Assembly: GCF_949987515.2 (NCBI RefSeq)
Contig: NC_082687.1
Location: 23,482,148 to 23,546,147, forward strand
DNA from: Delphinus delphis
Lineage: Eukaryota; Chordata; Mammalia; Artiodactyla; Delphinidae
Reading direction: 5' to 3'
Length of the DNA stretch: 64,000 nt
In this document: one piece after another, positions 11,553-21,299 of the stretch
How the letters are laid out: each line of letters begins with the position of its first letter
Position numbering within the stretch: the first letter of the stretch is position 1
Made by a program: the position numbers and the translations under genes
The notes under the pieces: model-generated
Seen by the model: the letters and a program-made list of their open reading frames with translations, nothing else
Told to the model about the DNA's origin: nothing
Database searches by the model: none

Positions 11553-12450
11553 AATGAGATGGCAAAGGAATCTGTTCTAGATGAAGGAACAAGATAAAAC
11601 CCCAGAAGAACAACTAAGTAAAGATAGGCAGTCTACCCAAGAAAGAGTTCAGAGTACTGAATGTAATGATTATCCAAGATCTCAGGAAAAGAATGAATGC
11701 ACAGAGTGAGAAGTTACAAGAAATTATTAACAAAGAATTAGAAAATATAAAGAACAACCAAGCAGAGTTGAAGAATACAATAATTGAAATGAAAAATACA
11801 CTAGAAGGAATCAACAGCAAAATAAATGAGGCAGAAGAGTGAATAACTGAGCTGGAAGACAGAATGGGGGAAATCACTGCCATGGAACAGAATAAAGAAA
11901 AAAGAATGAAAAGAAATGAGGACAGTTTAAGAGACTTCTGAGACAACAATAAATGCACCAATATTTGCATTATAGGGGTCCCAAAAGGACAAGAGAGAAA
12001 GAAAGGGCCTGAGAAAATATGTGAAGAGATAACAGATGAAAACTTGCCTAACATGGGAAAAGAAACAGTCATCCAAGTCCAGGAAGTGCAGAGAGTGCCA
12101 GGCAGGTTAACCCAAGGAGAAACCAAGACACATAATAATCAAACTGACAACAATTAAAGACAAAGAGAAAATATTAAAAGCAACAAGGGAGAAGCAACAA
12201 ATAACATACAAGTTCATCCCCATAAGGATATCAGCTGATTTTTCAGCAGAAACTCTGCAGGCCAGAAGAGAGTGACATGATTTTTTAAAGTGATAAAAGC
12301 AAAAAACCTATAACCAAGAATACTCTACCCAGCAAGGCTCTCTTTCAGATTTGATGGAGAAATCAAAAGCTTTACATACAAGCAAAAGTTAAAAGAATTC
12401 AGCACCACCAAACCAGCTTTACAACAAATGCTAAAGGAACTTCTCTAGGT
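11553..12450 (+). pseudogene. LINE-1 ORF1 remnant
   Basis: This is A-rich coding-like sequence at the position of L1 ORF1, the RNA-binding trimeric chaperone, normally about 340 residues. The start at atgagatggcaaagg (11553) is a guess. The conceptual frame is broken early by stops. Typical L1 ORF1 wording is visible at DNA level ('gagctggaagacagaatgg', 'caacaagggagaagcaac', 'ctctgcaggccagaagagag'). The long minus-strand ORF across it is only a shadow. Confidence 0.75.
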
Positions 12451-13659
12451 GGAAAAGAAAATGCCACAACTAGAAACGAGAAAAGTATGAAATGGGAAAG
12501 CTCACCAGTAAAGGTAAATATACAGTAAAGGTAGGAAATCATCCACACACAAATACATCAAAACCAGTAATCATGAGATCAGGAGAGTACAAATGCAGGA
12601 TATTTTAAATGCATTTGAAATTAAGAGATCAGCCACTTAGAATAATCATGTATATATAGACACTGCTATATCAAAACCTCATGGTAACCACAAACCAAAA
12701 ATCTATAATAGATATACACGCAAAAAAGAAAATGGAATCCAAACACAACTCTAAAAATAGTCATCAAATCACAAGGCAAGATAACAAAAGAGGAAAGGAA
12801 GGAAAAAGATCTACAAAAACAAATCCAAAACAATTAACAAAATGGCATTAAGAACGTGTATATCAATAATTACCTCAAATGTAAATGGATTAAGTGCTCC
12901 AACCAAAAGACAGACAGGCTGAATGGATAAAAACACAAGACCCATATATATGCTGTCTACAAGACACCCACTTCAGATCTAGAGACACATACAGACTGAA
13001 AGTAAGGTGATGGAAAAAGTATTCCATGCAAATGGAAATCAAAGAAAGCTAGAGTAGTAATACTCATATCATACAAAATAGACTTTAAAATAAAGACTGT
13101 TACAGGAGAAAAAGAAGGACATTATGTAATGATCAAGGGATCAATCAAGAAGAAGATATAACAATTGTAAATATATATGCACCCAACATAGGAGCACCTC
13201 AGTATATAAGGTAAATGCTAATAGCCATAAAAGGTGAAATTGACAGTAACACAATAATAGTGGGGGACTTTAACAACCCACTTACATCAATTGAAAGATC
13301 ATCCAGACAGAAAACAAATAAAGGAAACACAGGCCTTAAATGACACATTAGACCAGGTGGACTTAAGTGATATTTATAGAGCATTCCACATGAAAGCAGC
13401 AGAATACACATTCTTTTCTAGTGTACATAGAATATTCTCCAGGTAGATCACATGCTGGGCCACAAAGCAAGCCTTGGTAAATTTAAGAAAACTGAAATCA
13501 TATCAAGCATCTTTTCAGACCACAACACTATGAGTGAAAATCAACTACAAGAAAAAAACGGTAAAAAACACAAACATGTGGAGGCTAAACAATATGCTAC
13601 TAAACAACCAATGGATCACTGAAGAAATCAAAGAGGAAATCAAAAAATACCTAGAGATA

Positions 13660-13855
13660 GGGCTTCCCTGGTGGCGCAGTGGTTGAGAGTCCGCCTGCCG
13701 ATGCAGGGACACGGGTTCGTGTCCCGGTCCGGGAAGATCCCACATGCCACGGAGCGGCTAGGCCCGTGAGCCATGGCTGCTGAGCCTGCGTGTCCAGAGC
13801 CTGTGCTCCGCAATGGGAGAGGCCACAACACTGAGAGGCCTGCATACTGCAAAAA

Positions 13856-13893
<38 letters not shown>
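13660..13893 (+). mobile_element. CHR-2-like tRNA-derived SINE in L1 ORF2
   Basis: It starts gggcttccctggtggcgcag and has a B-box-like ggttcgtgtcc. It ends at the 'gaggcctgcatactgc' tail junction, followed by A-rich, TA and GA repeats. The flanking agagata at 13653-13659 and 13894-13900 fits a target duplication, because L1 ORF2 sequence resumes immediately after. Confidence 0.9.

Positions 13894-13898
<5 letters not shown>
13857..13898. repeat. (TA)n(GA)n microsatellite in SINE tail
   Basis: About 14 bases of TA followed by about 28 bases of GA repeat. It grew from the A-rich tail of the SINE at 13660. Confidence 0.9.
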
Positions 13899-13901
<3 letters not shown>

Positions 13902-14002
13902 AAATGAGAACACAATGATCCAAAACCAATGGGACACAGCAAAAGCAGTTCTAAAAGGGAAGCGTATAGTGATACAAGCTTACCTCAAGAAACAAGAAAA
14001 CT

Positions 14003-14207
14003 GGGCTTCCCTGGTGGCACAGTGGTTGAGAGTCCGCCTGCCGATGCAGGGGACACGGGTTCGTGCCCCGGTCCGGGAAGATCCCACATGCCGCAGAGTG
14101 GCTGGGCCCGTGAGCCATGGCCGCTGAGCCTGCGTGTCCGGAGCCTGTGCTCCACAACGGGAGAGGCCACAACAGTGAGAGGCCCGCGTACCACAAAAAA
14201 AAAAAGA
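14003..14207 (+). mobile_element. CHR-2-like SINE, second insertion in L1 ORF2
   Basis: Full-length about 200-bp SINE with the standard head, the ggttcgtgccc B-box and a poly(A)/AAAG tail. The duplication aagaaaactg occurs at 13994-14003 and 14208-14217. It lies only about 100 bp past the end of the previous SINE. Confidence 0.92.
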
Positions 14208-17190
14208 AAGAAAACTGGCGAATAAATAACCCAACCTTACAGCTAAAGCAACTAGAGAAAGGAGAGCAAAAAAAAACCCAAAGTTAGTAGAAGGAAAAAT
14301 ATCATAAAGATCAGAGCAGAAATAAATGAAATGGAAACAAAGAAAAAAATAGCAAAGATCAATGAAACTAAAAGCTGGTTCTTTGAAAAGATAAACAAAA
14401 CTGATAACCCTTTAGCCAGACTCATCAAGAAACAACAGGGACAGGGACTGAATGAACAAAATGAGAAATGAAAAAGGAGAAGTTAACAACAGACACCACA
14501 GAAGTACAAAGGACAATAAGAGACTACTACAAGCAACTGTATGCCAATAAAATGGACATAGAAGAAATGGACAAATTCTTAGAAAGGTACAATCTCCCAA
14601 GACTGAACCAGGAAGAAATAGAAAATATGAACAGACCAATTACAAGTCCTGAAATTTAATCTGTGATTTTAAAACTCCCAACAAACAAAAACCCAGGACC
14701 ATATGGCTTCATAGGCAAATTCTATCAAACATTTAGAGAAGAGTTAACATCTATCCTTCTGAACTATTACAAAAAAATTGCACAGGAAGGAACACTCCCA
14801 GGCTCATTCTATGAGGCCAGCATTACCCTGATACCAAAACCAGACAAAGATACCACAAAGAAAGAAAATTACACACCAATATCACTGATGAACTTAGATG
14901 CAAAAATCCTCAACAAAATACTATCAAACTGAATCCAACAAACATTAAAAGGATCATACACCATGATCAAGTGGAATTTATCACAGAGATACAAGGATTT
15001 TTCAACTTCCGCAAATCAAGCAGTTTGATACACCACATTAACAAACTGAAGAATAAAAACCATATGATCATCTCAATAGATGCAGGAGAAGCTTTTGATA
15101 AAATTCAACATCCATTTATGACAGTAAAAGTGTCACTGTTTGCAGATGACAGAGACATAGAAAATCCTAAATATGCTACCAGAAAACTACTAGAGCTTAT
15201 CAGTGAATTCTGTAAAGTTGCAGGATACAAAATTAACACAGAGAAATCAGTTGCATTTCTATAAACTAACAATGAAAGATCAGAAAGAGAAATTAAGGAA
15301 ACAAACCCATTTACCATTGCATCAAAAAGAATAAAATACTTAGGAATAAACCTCCCGAAGGAGGCAAAAGACCTGTACTGTGAAAACTATAAGATGCTGA
15401 TGAAAGAAATCAAAGATGACACAGATTGAAAGATATACTGTGTTCTTGAATTGGAAGAATCAATATTGTTAAAATGACCATACTGCCCAAGGCAATCTAC
15501 AGATTCAATGCAATCCTTATCAAATTACCAATGGCATTTTTCACAGCTCTAGAGCAAAAAAAATCTTAAAATTTGTATGGAAACACAAAAGACCCCGAAT
15601 CACCAAACAATCTTGAGAAAGAAAAATGGAGCTGGAGGAATCAGGCTCCCTGGCATCGGACTACACTACAAAGCTACAGTAATCAAAACAGTATGGTACT
15701 GGCACAAAAACAGACTTATAGATCAATGGAACAGGATAGAAAGCCCAGAAACAAACCCATACACCTACAACAAAGGAGGCAAGACCATACAATGGAGAAA
15801 AGACAGTCTCTTCAATAAGTGGTGCTGGGAAAACTGGACAGCTACATGTAAAGAATGAAATTAGAAAATTCTCTAACACCATAAACAAAAATAAACTGAA
15901 AATGGATTAAAGACCTAAATGCAAGGCCAGATACTATAAAACTCTTAGAGGATAACATAGGCAGAACACTCTTTGACACAAATCACAGCAATATCTTTTT
16001 GGATCCATCTCCTAGAGTAATGGAAATAAAAACAAAAATAAACAGATGTGACCTAATTAATCTTAAAAGTGTTTGCACAGCAAAGGAAACCATAAACAAA
16101 ATGAAAAAGACAACCTACAGAATGCGAGAAAATATCTGCAAACAGTGTGACTGACAAGGGATTAATCTCCAAAATATATAGATAGCTCATACAGCTCAAT
16201 ATCAAAAAAAAAAACCAATCAAAAAATGGGCAGAATATCTAAATAGACATTTCTCCAAAGAAGACACACAGATGGTCAATCACATGAAAAGATGCTCAAT
16301 ACTGCTAATTATTAGAGAAATGCAAGTCAAAACCACAATGGGGTATCATCTCACACCAGTCAGAATGGCTATCATCAAAAAGTCTACGAATAATAAATGC
16401 TGGAGAGGGTGTGGAGAAAAGGGAACACTACACTGTTGGTGGGAATGTAAATTAGTAGAGCCACTATGGAAAATGGTGTGGAGGTTCCTTTAAAAACTAA
16501 AAATGGAGCTACCATATGACCCTGCAATCCCACTCCTGAGCATATATCTGGAGAAAACCATAATTCGAAAATATGGATGCACCCCAATGTTCACAGAAGC
16601 ACTATTTGCAATAGCCAAGACATGGAAACAACCTAAGTGTGCATCGACAGGTGAATGGATAAAGAAGACGTGGAATATATATATCAATACAATGGAATAT
16701 CACTCCATCGTATAAAAAAAGCCATAAAAAAGAATGAAATATTGCTATTTGCAACAACATGGATGGACCTAGAGTTTATCATACTAAGTGAAATAAGTCA
16801 GAGAAAGACAAATATCATGATATCGCTTGTATGCAGAATCTAAAAAAATGATACAAATGAACTTGTTTACAAAACAGAAGAGACTTGCAGACAAAGGAAA
16901 CAAACTTATGGTAACCAAAGTGGAAAGGTGGAGGGAGGGATAAATTAGGAGTTTGGGAGTAACATATACACACTACTGTATATATATAAAATAGATAACC
17001 AACAAGGACCTATTGTATAGCATAAGGAACTATACTCAGTATTTTATAATAACATATATTGGAAAAGAATCTGAAAAACTGAATCACTTTGCTGTACACC
17101 TGAAACTAACACAACATTGTAAGTCAACTATACTTCAGTTTAAAAAATAAAGAAAATTTAAAAATAAAGAAAAAGATAAGCCAAAACAAT

Positions 17191-17202
17191 TTAACCCAAT
17201 GA
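17191..17202. repeat. Candidate target-site duplication of sense L1, right copy
   Basis: ttaacccaatga directly follows the A-rich L1 tail and matches 10339-10350 exactly. Confidence 0.55.
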
Positions 17203-17412
17203 AGCTTAAAAAAGAACTCTAAAATATAAGTTGTTCCATATATATTCTTAAGCGTTTACCAAACTGTCATATCATTATAATGTTAGCCTTATTTTTTGTT
17301 TTACTAAGTTAATTTTCTTACAGAGTCCTTTTTGGAAGTGAATGAACCTCAAAATGAATGAGGGATTTAAAAAAGCAAGGATTCAAAGTAAACAGTTCTT
17401 TTAAAAAAAATA

Positions 17413-17621
17413 GGGCTTCTCTGGTGGCGCAGTGGTTGGGGGTCCACCTGCTGGTGCAGGGGACGTGGGTTCGTGCCCTGGTCCAGGAGGGTCCCGCATG
17501 CTGCGAAGCGGCTGGGCCCGTGGGCCGTGGCCGCTGGGCCTGCGCGTCCGGAGCCTGTGCTCCGCGACGGGAGAGGCCGCGGCAGTCACAGGCCCGTGTA
17601 CCGCAAAAAGGAAGGAAAAAG
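17413..17621 (+). mobile_element. CHR-2-like SINE
   Basis: Starts gggcttctctggtggcgcag. It shows several G+C-rich differences from the other copies (ggtgcaggggacgtggg, gggccgtggccgctggg), suggesting a variant source. Tail is A-rich with GGAA. Candidate duplication aaaaaaata at 17404-17412 and 17622-17630, low complexity and therefore weak. Confidence 0.88.
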
Positions 17622-17940
17622 AAAAAAATAATAAAAAGGAAAAAGTTAGCTTATAAAGAAACTGCAGGTTTCCTGTATGAAAAGAAGTTTTGCTATAGAA
17701 ATAATTTTAAAGAAATAAAGAGTTTTATTCAACAAATTAACTGGGTTTTACAAAATCAAAGGGATTTGTTATGTAAAACCTTTAGCCACAGTGTTACATA
17801 ACCAATGTGGATTTAAAATTAAAAATAGAATCTAAGAAGTCAGCCAAGTGTGTAGCCAGCTCTCATCTGTGTCAGTTATGGCCTGCAGTCGTTTTTCTCT
17901 TAATAAATCTCATGTTTTCAAGTTTTGCTTTGTATGCTAG

Positions 17941-17956
17941 ACACACACACACACAT
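17941..17956. repeat. (AC)8 microsatellite
   Basis: Short pure AC repeat in otherwise unique sequence (17631-18000). Confidence 0.9.
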
Positions 17957-18000
17957 CTTGATTTCAGAGGGATAAAAAGGTTAGCCTTTCCTGGCTAGAT

Positions 18001-18174
18001 CAGCAGTTTTCAACCTTGTATTATGTTAGTAACACTTGGAAAGCTTTTAAAAAATAATACCATGCCTGGCCCTGCCCCTGCCCCAGGCCTATTAAATTAC
18101 ATGGGGAGTGGGCACCAATATTTTTTGAAGTTCCTCACATGATTTAAATGTGCAACCTTGGTTGAGAACTGCTG
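18001..18174. mobile_element. MER5A-like hAT non-autonomous DNA transposon
   Basis: Inverted ends cagcagttttcaacctt (18001) and aaccttggttgagaactgctg (to 18174) enclose 'aaagcttttaaaaaataataccatgcc' and 'ggcaccaatattttttgaagttcctcacatgattt'. This is the palindromic layout of MER5A. The 8-bp flanks ggctagat and ggttagaa agree at 6 of 8 positions, as expected for an old hAT target duplication. Confidence 0.8.
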
Positions 18175-18214
18175 GGTTAGAAAAGGAGTTGTTTTCTCTA
18201 GGGCTTTTATCCAA

Positions 18215-18460
18215 GGACACTAACATGTTGAGTGTCTATCATGTGCTGGCTACTGATAGATATTTATATGTCTTGTTAACTTATATCAGCCCTGTAAGTG
18301 AGTTCATACCTTTACCCTCCCTTACTCTTTTATGGATAAAGTGAAGACTCAGATTAAGGAACTTGCTCAAAATTTTGAAGCTAAAAAATCAGAAATTGAG
18401 ATTTTTAAAAATCATAATTGAGATTTTAATCCAGATCTTCAGAACTCCAAAGTCAATGCT
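18215..18460 (+). mobile_element. MIR-like ancient SINE relic
   Basis: 'gagtgtctatcatgtgctggctactgat...cttatatcagccctgtaagtgag...atggataaagtgaagactcag...aaggaacttgctcaaaa' follows the order of the MIR core and flank, heavily diverged. Confidence 0.55.
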
Positions 18461-18719
18461 CTGACAGAGGGACAGTAACAAGTAGGAGAAAAATGTGATC
18501 AAAAGACTTAAGCAAATTACATATTAATAAGGGTTTGCAATAAACTTAATGAAATAAAATTTCTATAATCTGTATCAATTATACTTTTGCACTCTAAACA
18601 TTATTCAAAAAAGAAAAAATGTGAGACCTGCTTTGTTAAAACTTATATGGTTGAGAAACACGGTTCTGAGCAAACTCATTTGCTACATCTGTTTAATCTC
18701 TGTTTACTAGCCTTATTTC

Positions 18720-18985
18720 TTCCATTCTCCCTTTTCTGTCCTCCCAAGTCATACTGGACCTTGTATAGTTCTTATTCAGACAACATTATATACTTGCCAT
18801 CTCTAGGCTTTTGCACATGCAAGTCTCAGTATAGCACACCATTCCCCTCACCCCATTTTTCCCTCCCTGTTTTCATTTGACTAATTCCTGCTCACCTGTC
18901 AATATGCTCAAGTCTTCTCATAAAAACCTCCCAAACTGACTAGTCTCCCCTTTTGTCCTGGGTTGTGTCTTGTGCTTCTCCTTGA
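18720..18985. mobile_element. L2-like ancient LINE relic
   Basis: 'ctaggcttttgcacatgcaagtctc...ccattcccctcacccc...ttgactaattcctgctcacctgtcaatatgctcaagtcttctc' resembles the common L2 3' segment around 'tttgcacatgctgttccc'. Strongly diverged, family call tentative. Confidence 0.4.
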
Positions 18986-19429
18986 AAAGACCATGGCTTA
19001 GTAATGGAGCTAAATTAGCCTTAAAGGCTGATCCTCTATAGCAACAAAGATTAAAAGCAGGTCTTAACACAAACAGGCTATTTTAGTTAGCATAAAATTC
19101 AAGTTAACTCACGTATAAGCCAGAATGACTTCCTTATATCTCAATATGTGAAATTTTCTTTTATCATTTCCCTGTTACAATGACAAGATGTTCTTTCCAA
19201 TCTCCTTCTTCTACTCTTCCTGCGAAAGACCCTGCACCCCACTAAATCATGTTACACAAACATATAACTATAATCCAGGTACAAACATTTCCCCAAAGAC
19301 CCTATTTTTCTATAAAACAATAGGTCGATGCTTATATTTAACTTTTAATAAACACTTAAATTTTGGGGGAGGAAAAAAAAGCTGACTTTCAAAGGATCAA
19401 ACTCATCTGTAAGTAATTTAACTGCATGC
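18986..19429. other. Unique A+T-rich intergenic sequence
   Basis: Nothing recognisable apart from A-rich stretches. Confidence 0.45.
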
Positions 19430-20170
19430 AGAACAAAATCCAACACTCTTTAAAGTAATATGACAAACCCAGTACTTAAGAAAATAAAATTCACAATATT
19501 CAGGAACTGATAAAAAAATTATTAGGCATTCAAAGGAGGAAAATATGACTCATACCAAGAAGAAAAACCAATCAATAGAAACAGACTCAGAAATTATGGA
19601 AAGGAAGGAATTGACAAACTAGGAGCTTAAAAGAATGTAAAGAAAAATATGAACAAAATGAACAAAAAATATGAATAAAGAAATGGGAAATCCAAGAAGC
19701 TCAACAAACCGTCAACAGAATAAACATAAAAGAAACTACACTGGGCTTCCCTGGTGGCTCAGTGGTTAGGAATCTGCCTGCCAATGCAGGGGACATTGGT
19801 TTGAGCCCTGGTCCGGGAAGATCCCACATGCCGTGGAGCAACTAAGCCCATGCGCCACAACTACTGAGCCTGCATGCCACAACTACTGAAGCCCGTGTGC
19901 CTAGAGCCCATGCTCCACAACAAGAGAAGCCACCACAATGAGAAGCCTGTGCACCACAACAAAGAGTAGCTCCCGATCGCTGCAACTAGAGAAGGCCCGT
20001 GAACAGCAACAAAGACCCAACTCAGCCAAGAAAAAGAATCATTAAAAAAAGAAAAAAGAAGCTACACTGAGGCACACCATAATCAAATTTGTTAAAAACA
20101 GTGATAAAGAGAAATTCTTAAAAGCAACTGGAGAAAAAGAACACATTACATATGGAACAGAGGTTAGCAC
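19430..20170 (+). mobile_element. Old L1M/HAL1-type ORF1 fragment split by a SINE
   Basis: Diverged sequence such as 'caaaggaggaaaatatgactcataccaagaagaaaaa(c)caatcaatagaaacagac' and, after the SINE, 'ggcacaccataatcaaatttgttaaaaacag...aaagcaactggagaaaaag'. This matches the ORF1 region of old mammalian L1 or HAL1 elements. The SINE at 19743-20055 interrupts it. Confidence 0.65.
19743..20055 (+). mobile_element. CHR-1-like long SINE
   Basis: About 310 bp. The head gggcttccctggtggctcag is followed by a longer body with repeated 'cacaactactgagcctg/gaagccc' units and a 'caacaaagacccaactcagcc' end. The duplication aagaaactacact (19730-19742) matches aagaagctacact (20056-20068) with one difference. 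Confidence 0.92.
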
Positions 20171-20390
20171 ACTATATGCAGCCCTCAAGCCAAATCTATC
20201 ATGCCTCCTGTTTTTCATAAATAAAATTTTATTGGAACACTGACACACCTATTTATTTATCTATTGTCTACAGCAGTTTTTACACTACAATGGCAGAGTT
20301 GAGTAGTTGTGACAGAGACCATTTATCCTGGAAAGCCAAAAATAGTTATTAAAGTACTTTACAGAAGAAGTCTGTGATACCTGATATAGA
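20171..20390. mobile_element. DNA-transposon-like relic (hAT/MER type)
   Basis: 'gcacactatatgcagccctcaagccaaatc...ataaataaaattttattggaacac...tattgtctacagcagtttttacactacaatggcagagttgagtagttgtgacagagacc' is a well-known interspersed mammalian repeat. I place it among short DNA transposons from memory; the exact name is uncertain. It adjoins the L1M fragment. Confidence 0.5.
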
Positions 20391-20621
20391 AAAACAGCAG
20401 AAAGACAGCAGTCTTCTTACTAGAAAATATGCAAGCTGGAAGGCAATGGAATCATCTAAAAAGTGCAGAAAGAAAAACTGCCTAGTGAATATTTGCTATA
20501 TTATACAAGTGAAAATGTCATTCAAAATGAAGGTAAAATAGACGTTTTTAGACAAAAGTTGAGAATTTTTTTTTTTTTTTTTTTTAGTATTTGCACTACA
20601 TGTATGTTAAAGAAAATTCTT

Positions 20622-20977
20622 GGCTTCCCTGGTGGCGCAATGGTTGAGAATCTGCCTGCCAATGCAGGGGACACGGGTTCGATCCCTGGTCTGGGAAGAT
20701 CCCACATGCCGCGGAGCAACTAAGCCCATGTGCCGCCAACTACTGAGCCTGTGCTCTAGAGCCCAAGAGCCACAACTACTGAACCCGCATGCTGCAACTA
20801 CTGAAGCCTGCGTGCCTAGAGCCCATGCTGTGCAACGAGAAGCCACTGCAATGAGAAGCCCGTGCACCACAATGAAGAGTAACCCCTGCTCGCCACAACT
20901 AGAGAAAGCCCACATAGCAACAAAGACCCAATGCAGCCAAAAAAATAAATAAATAAATTTATTTAAAAAAAAAAGAA
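20622..20977 (+). mobile_element. CHR-1-like long SINE with intact B-box
   Basis: The head ggcttccctggtggcgcaat is followed by a canonical B-box ggttcgatccc near 20676-20686. The long body repeats 'aactactga' units and ends 'caaagacccaatgcagcc' with an A-rich AAAT tail. An 11-bp perfect duplication, agaaaattctt, lies at 20611-20621 and 20978-20988. Confidence 0.94.
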
Positions 20978-21237
20978 AGAAAATTCTTCAGGCTGAAAGA
21001 AAATGATACTAGATGGAAACTTGGATTTACACAAAGAAATAAAGAGTGCTGAAATAGATTTGGCACAATTGACTCAATATTCAGGGAAGGAGGGACAGCT
21101 TTGGAAAGCTCAAGACTCACCCTGTGCCCATGAGCAGCAATTTGGACCTCCTGCTGCATCCACCATGCATCCAACATACCATACAGACAGACAAGACTCC
21201 CTTCCAGGAAAAGAAGTATAAACATGGACTAAAGCAC

Positions 21238-21285
21238 AATTTGGCAAACTACAGCCTATGAGCCAGCCATCTGTTTATGTAGAAA
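21238..21285. mobile_element. Short second fragment of the repeat at 20171
   Basis: 'caatttggcaaactacagcctatgagccagccatctgtttatgtag' resembles the terminal segment of the same repeat family as 20171-20390 ('ggcaaactayrgcctrtgggcc...'). Confidence 0.4.
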
Positions 21286-21299
21286 ATCCAAAATAATTA

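Larger units (their letters stand above)
12840..16730 (+). pseudogene. LINE-1 ORF2 remnant (endonuclease/reverse transcriptase)
   Basis: Pieces of ORF2 are readable in shifting frames: the endonuclease region at 12840-13460, then [16 protein letters not shown] (about 14685) and [18 protein letters not shown] (about 14800). [15 protein letters not shown] (about 15070) and [19 protein letters not shown] (from about 15127) follow. The FADD catalytic signature is present. However, the palm segment between DKIQHPFM and SLFADD, which normally holds about 100 residues, is missing. A C-terminal Cys/His-rich trace ([19 protein letters not shown]) lies at 16272-16493. Two SINEs interrupt the frame. The copy cannot encode a working protein. 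Confidence 0.85.
10581..17190 (+). mobile_element. Full-length-class sense LINE-1 (dead), with two SINE insertions
   Basis: The element begins 'gaggagcttgggacaagatggc', an L1 5' end, and a G+C-rich 5' UTR follows to about 11550. An ORF1 remnant spans about 11553-12450. ORF2 starts near 12840 (NGLSAPTKRQ-like), with endonuclease traces (NIYAPN near 13165, GDFNNP near 13265, DHMLGHK near 13446). Reverse transcriptase follows at about 14660-15260 and the C-terminal Cys-rich region near 16395-16460. The 3' UTR ends 'aactaacacaacattgtaagtcaac' and then an A-rich tail to 17190. Numerous stops, frameshifts and an internal deletion in the reverse transcriptase region show it is inactive. Without the SINEs it is about 6.2 kb. 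Its 5' UTR is unlike that of the antisense L1. Confidence 0.88.

Noticed and set aside
11614..12126. 170-codon minus-strand open frame
   Set aside because: It is the antisense shadow of the L1 ORF1 remnant; its Leu/Ser/Phe-rich content is what the complement of A-rich L1 coding sequence gives.
13813..14225. Several overlapping open frames around 13.6-14.2 kb and in other SINEs (17.4, 20.6, 33.2, 37.9, 40.5, 46.7, 54.5 kb)
   Set aside because: All are translations of CHR SINE bodies; the same peptides (for example SLVAQWL, CGIFPDRGTNPC) recur at each copy.
17204..17218. aagaact near both L1 ends as alternative duplication for the sense L1
   Set aside because: Only 7 bases match and it is not adjacent to the A-rich tail, unlike the 12-bp candidate.
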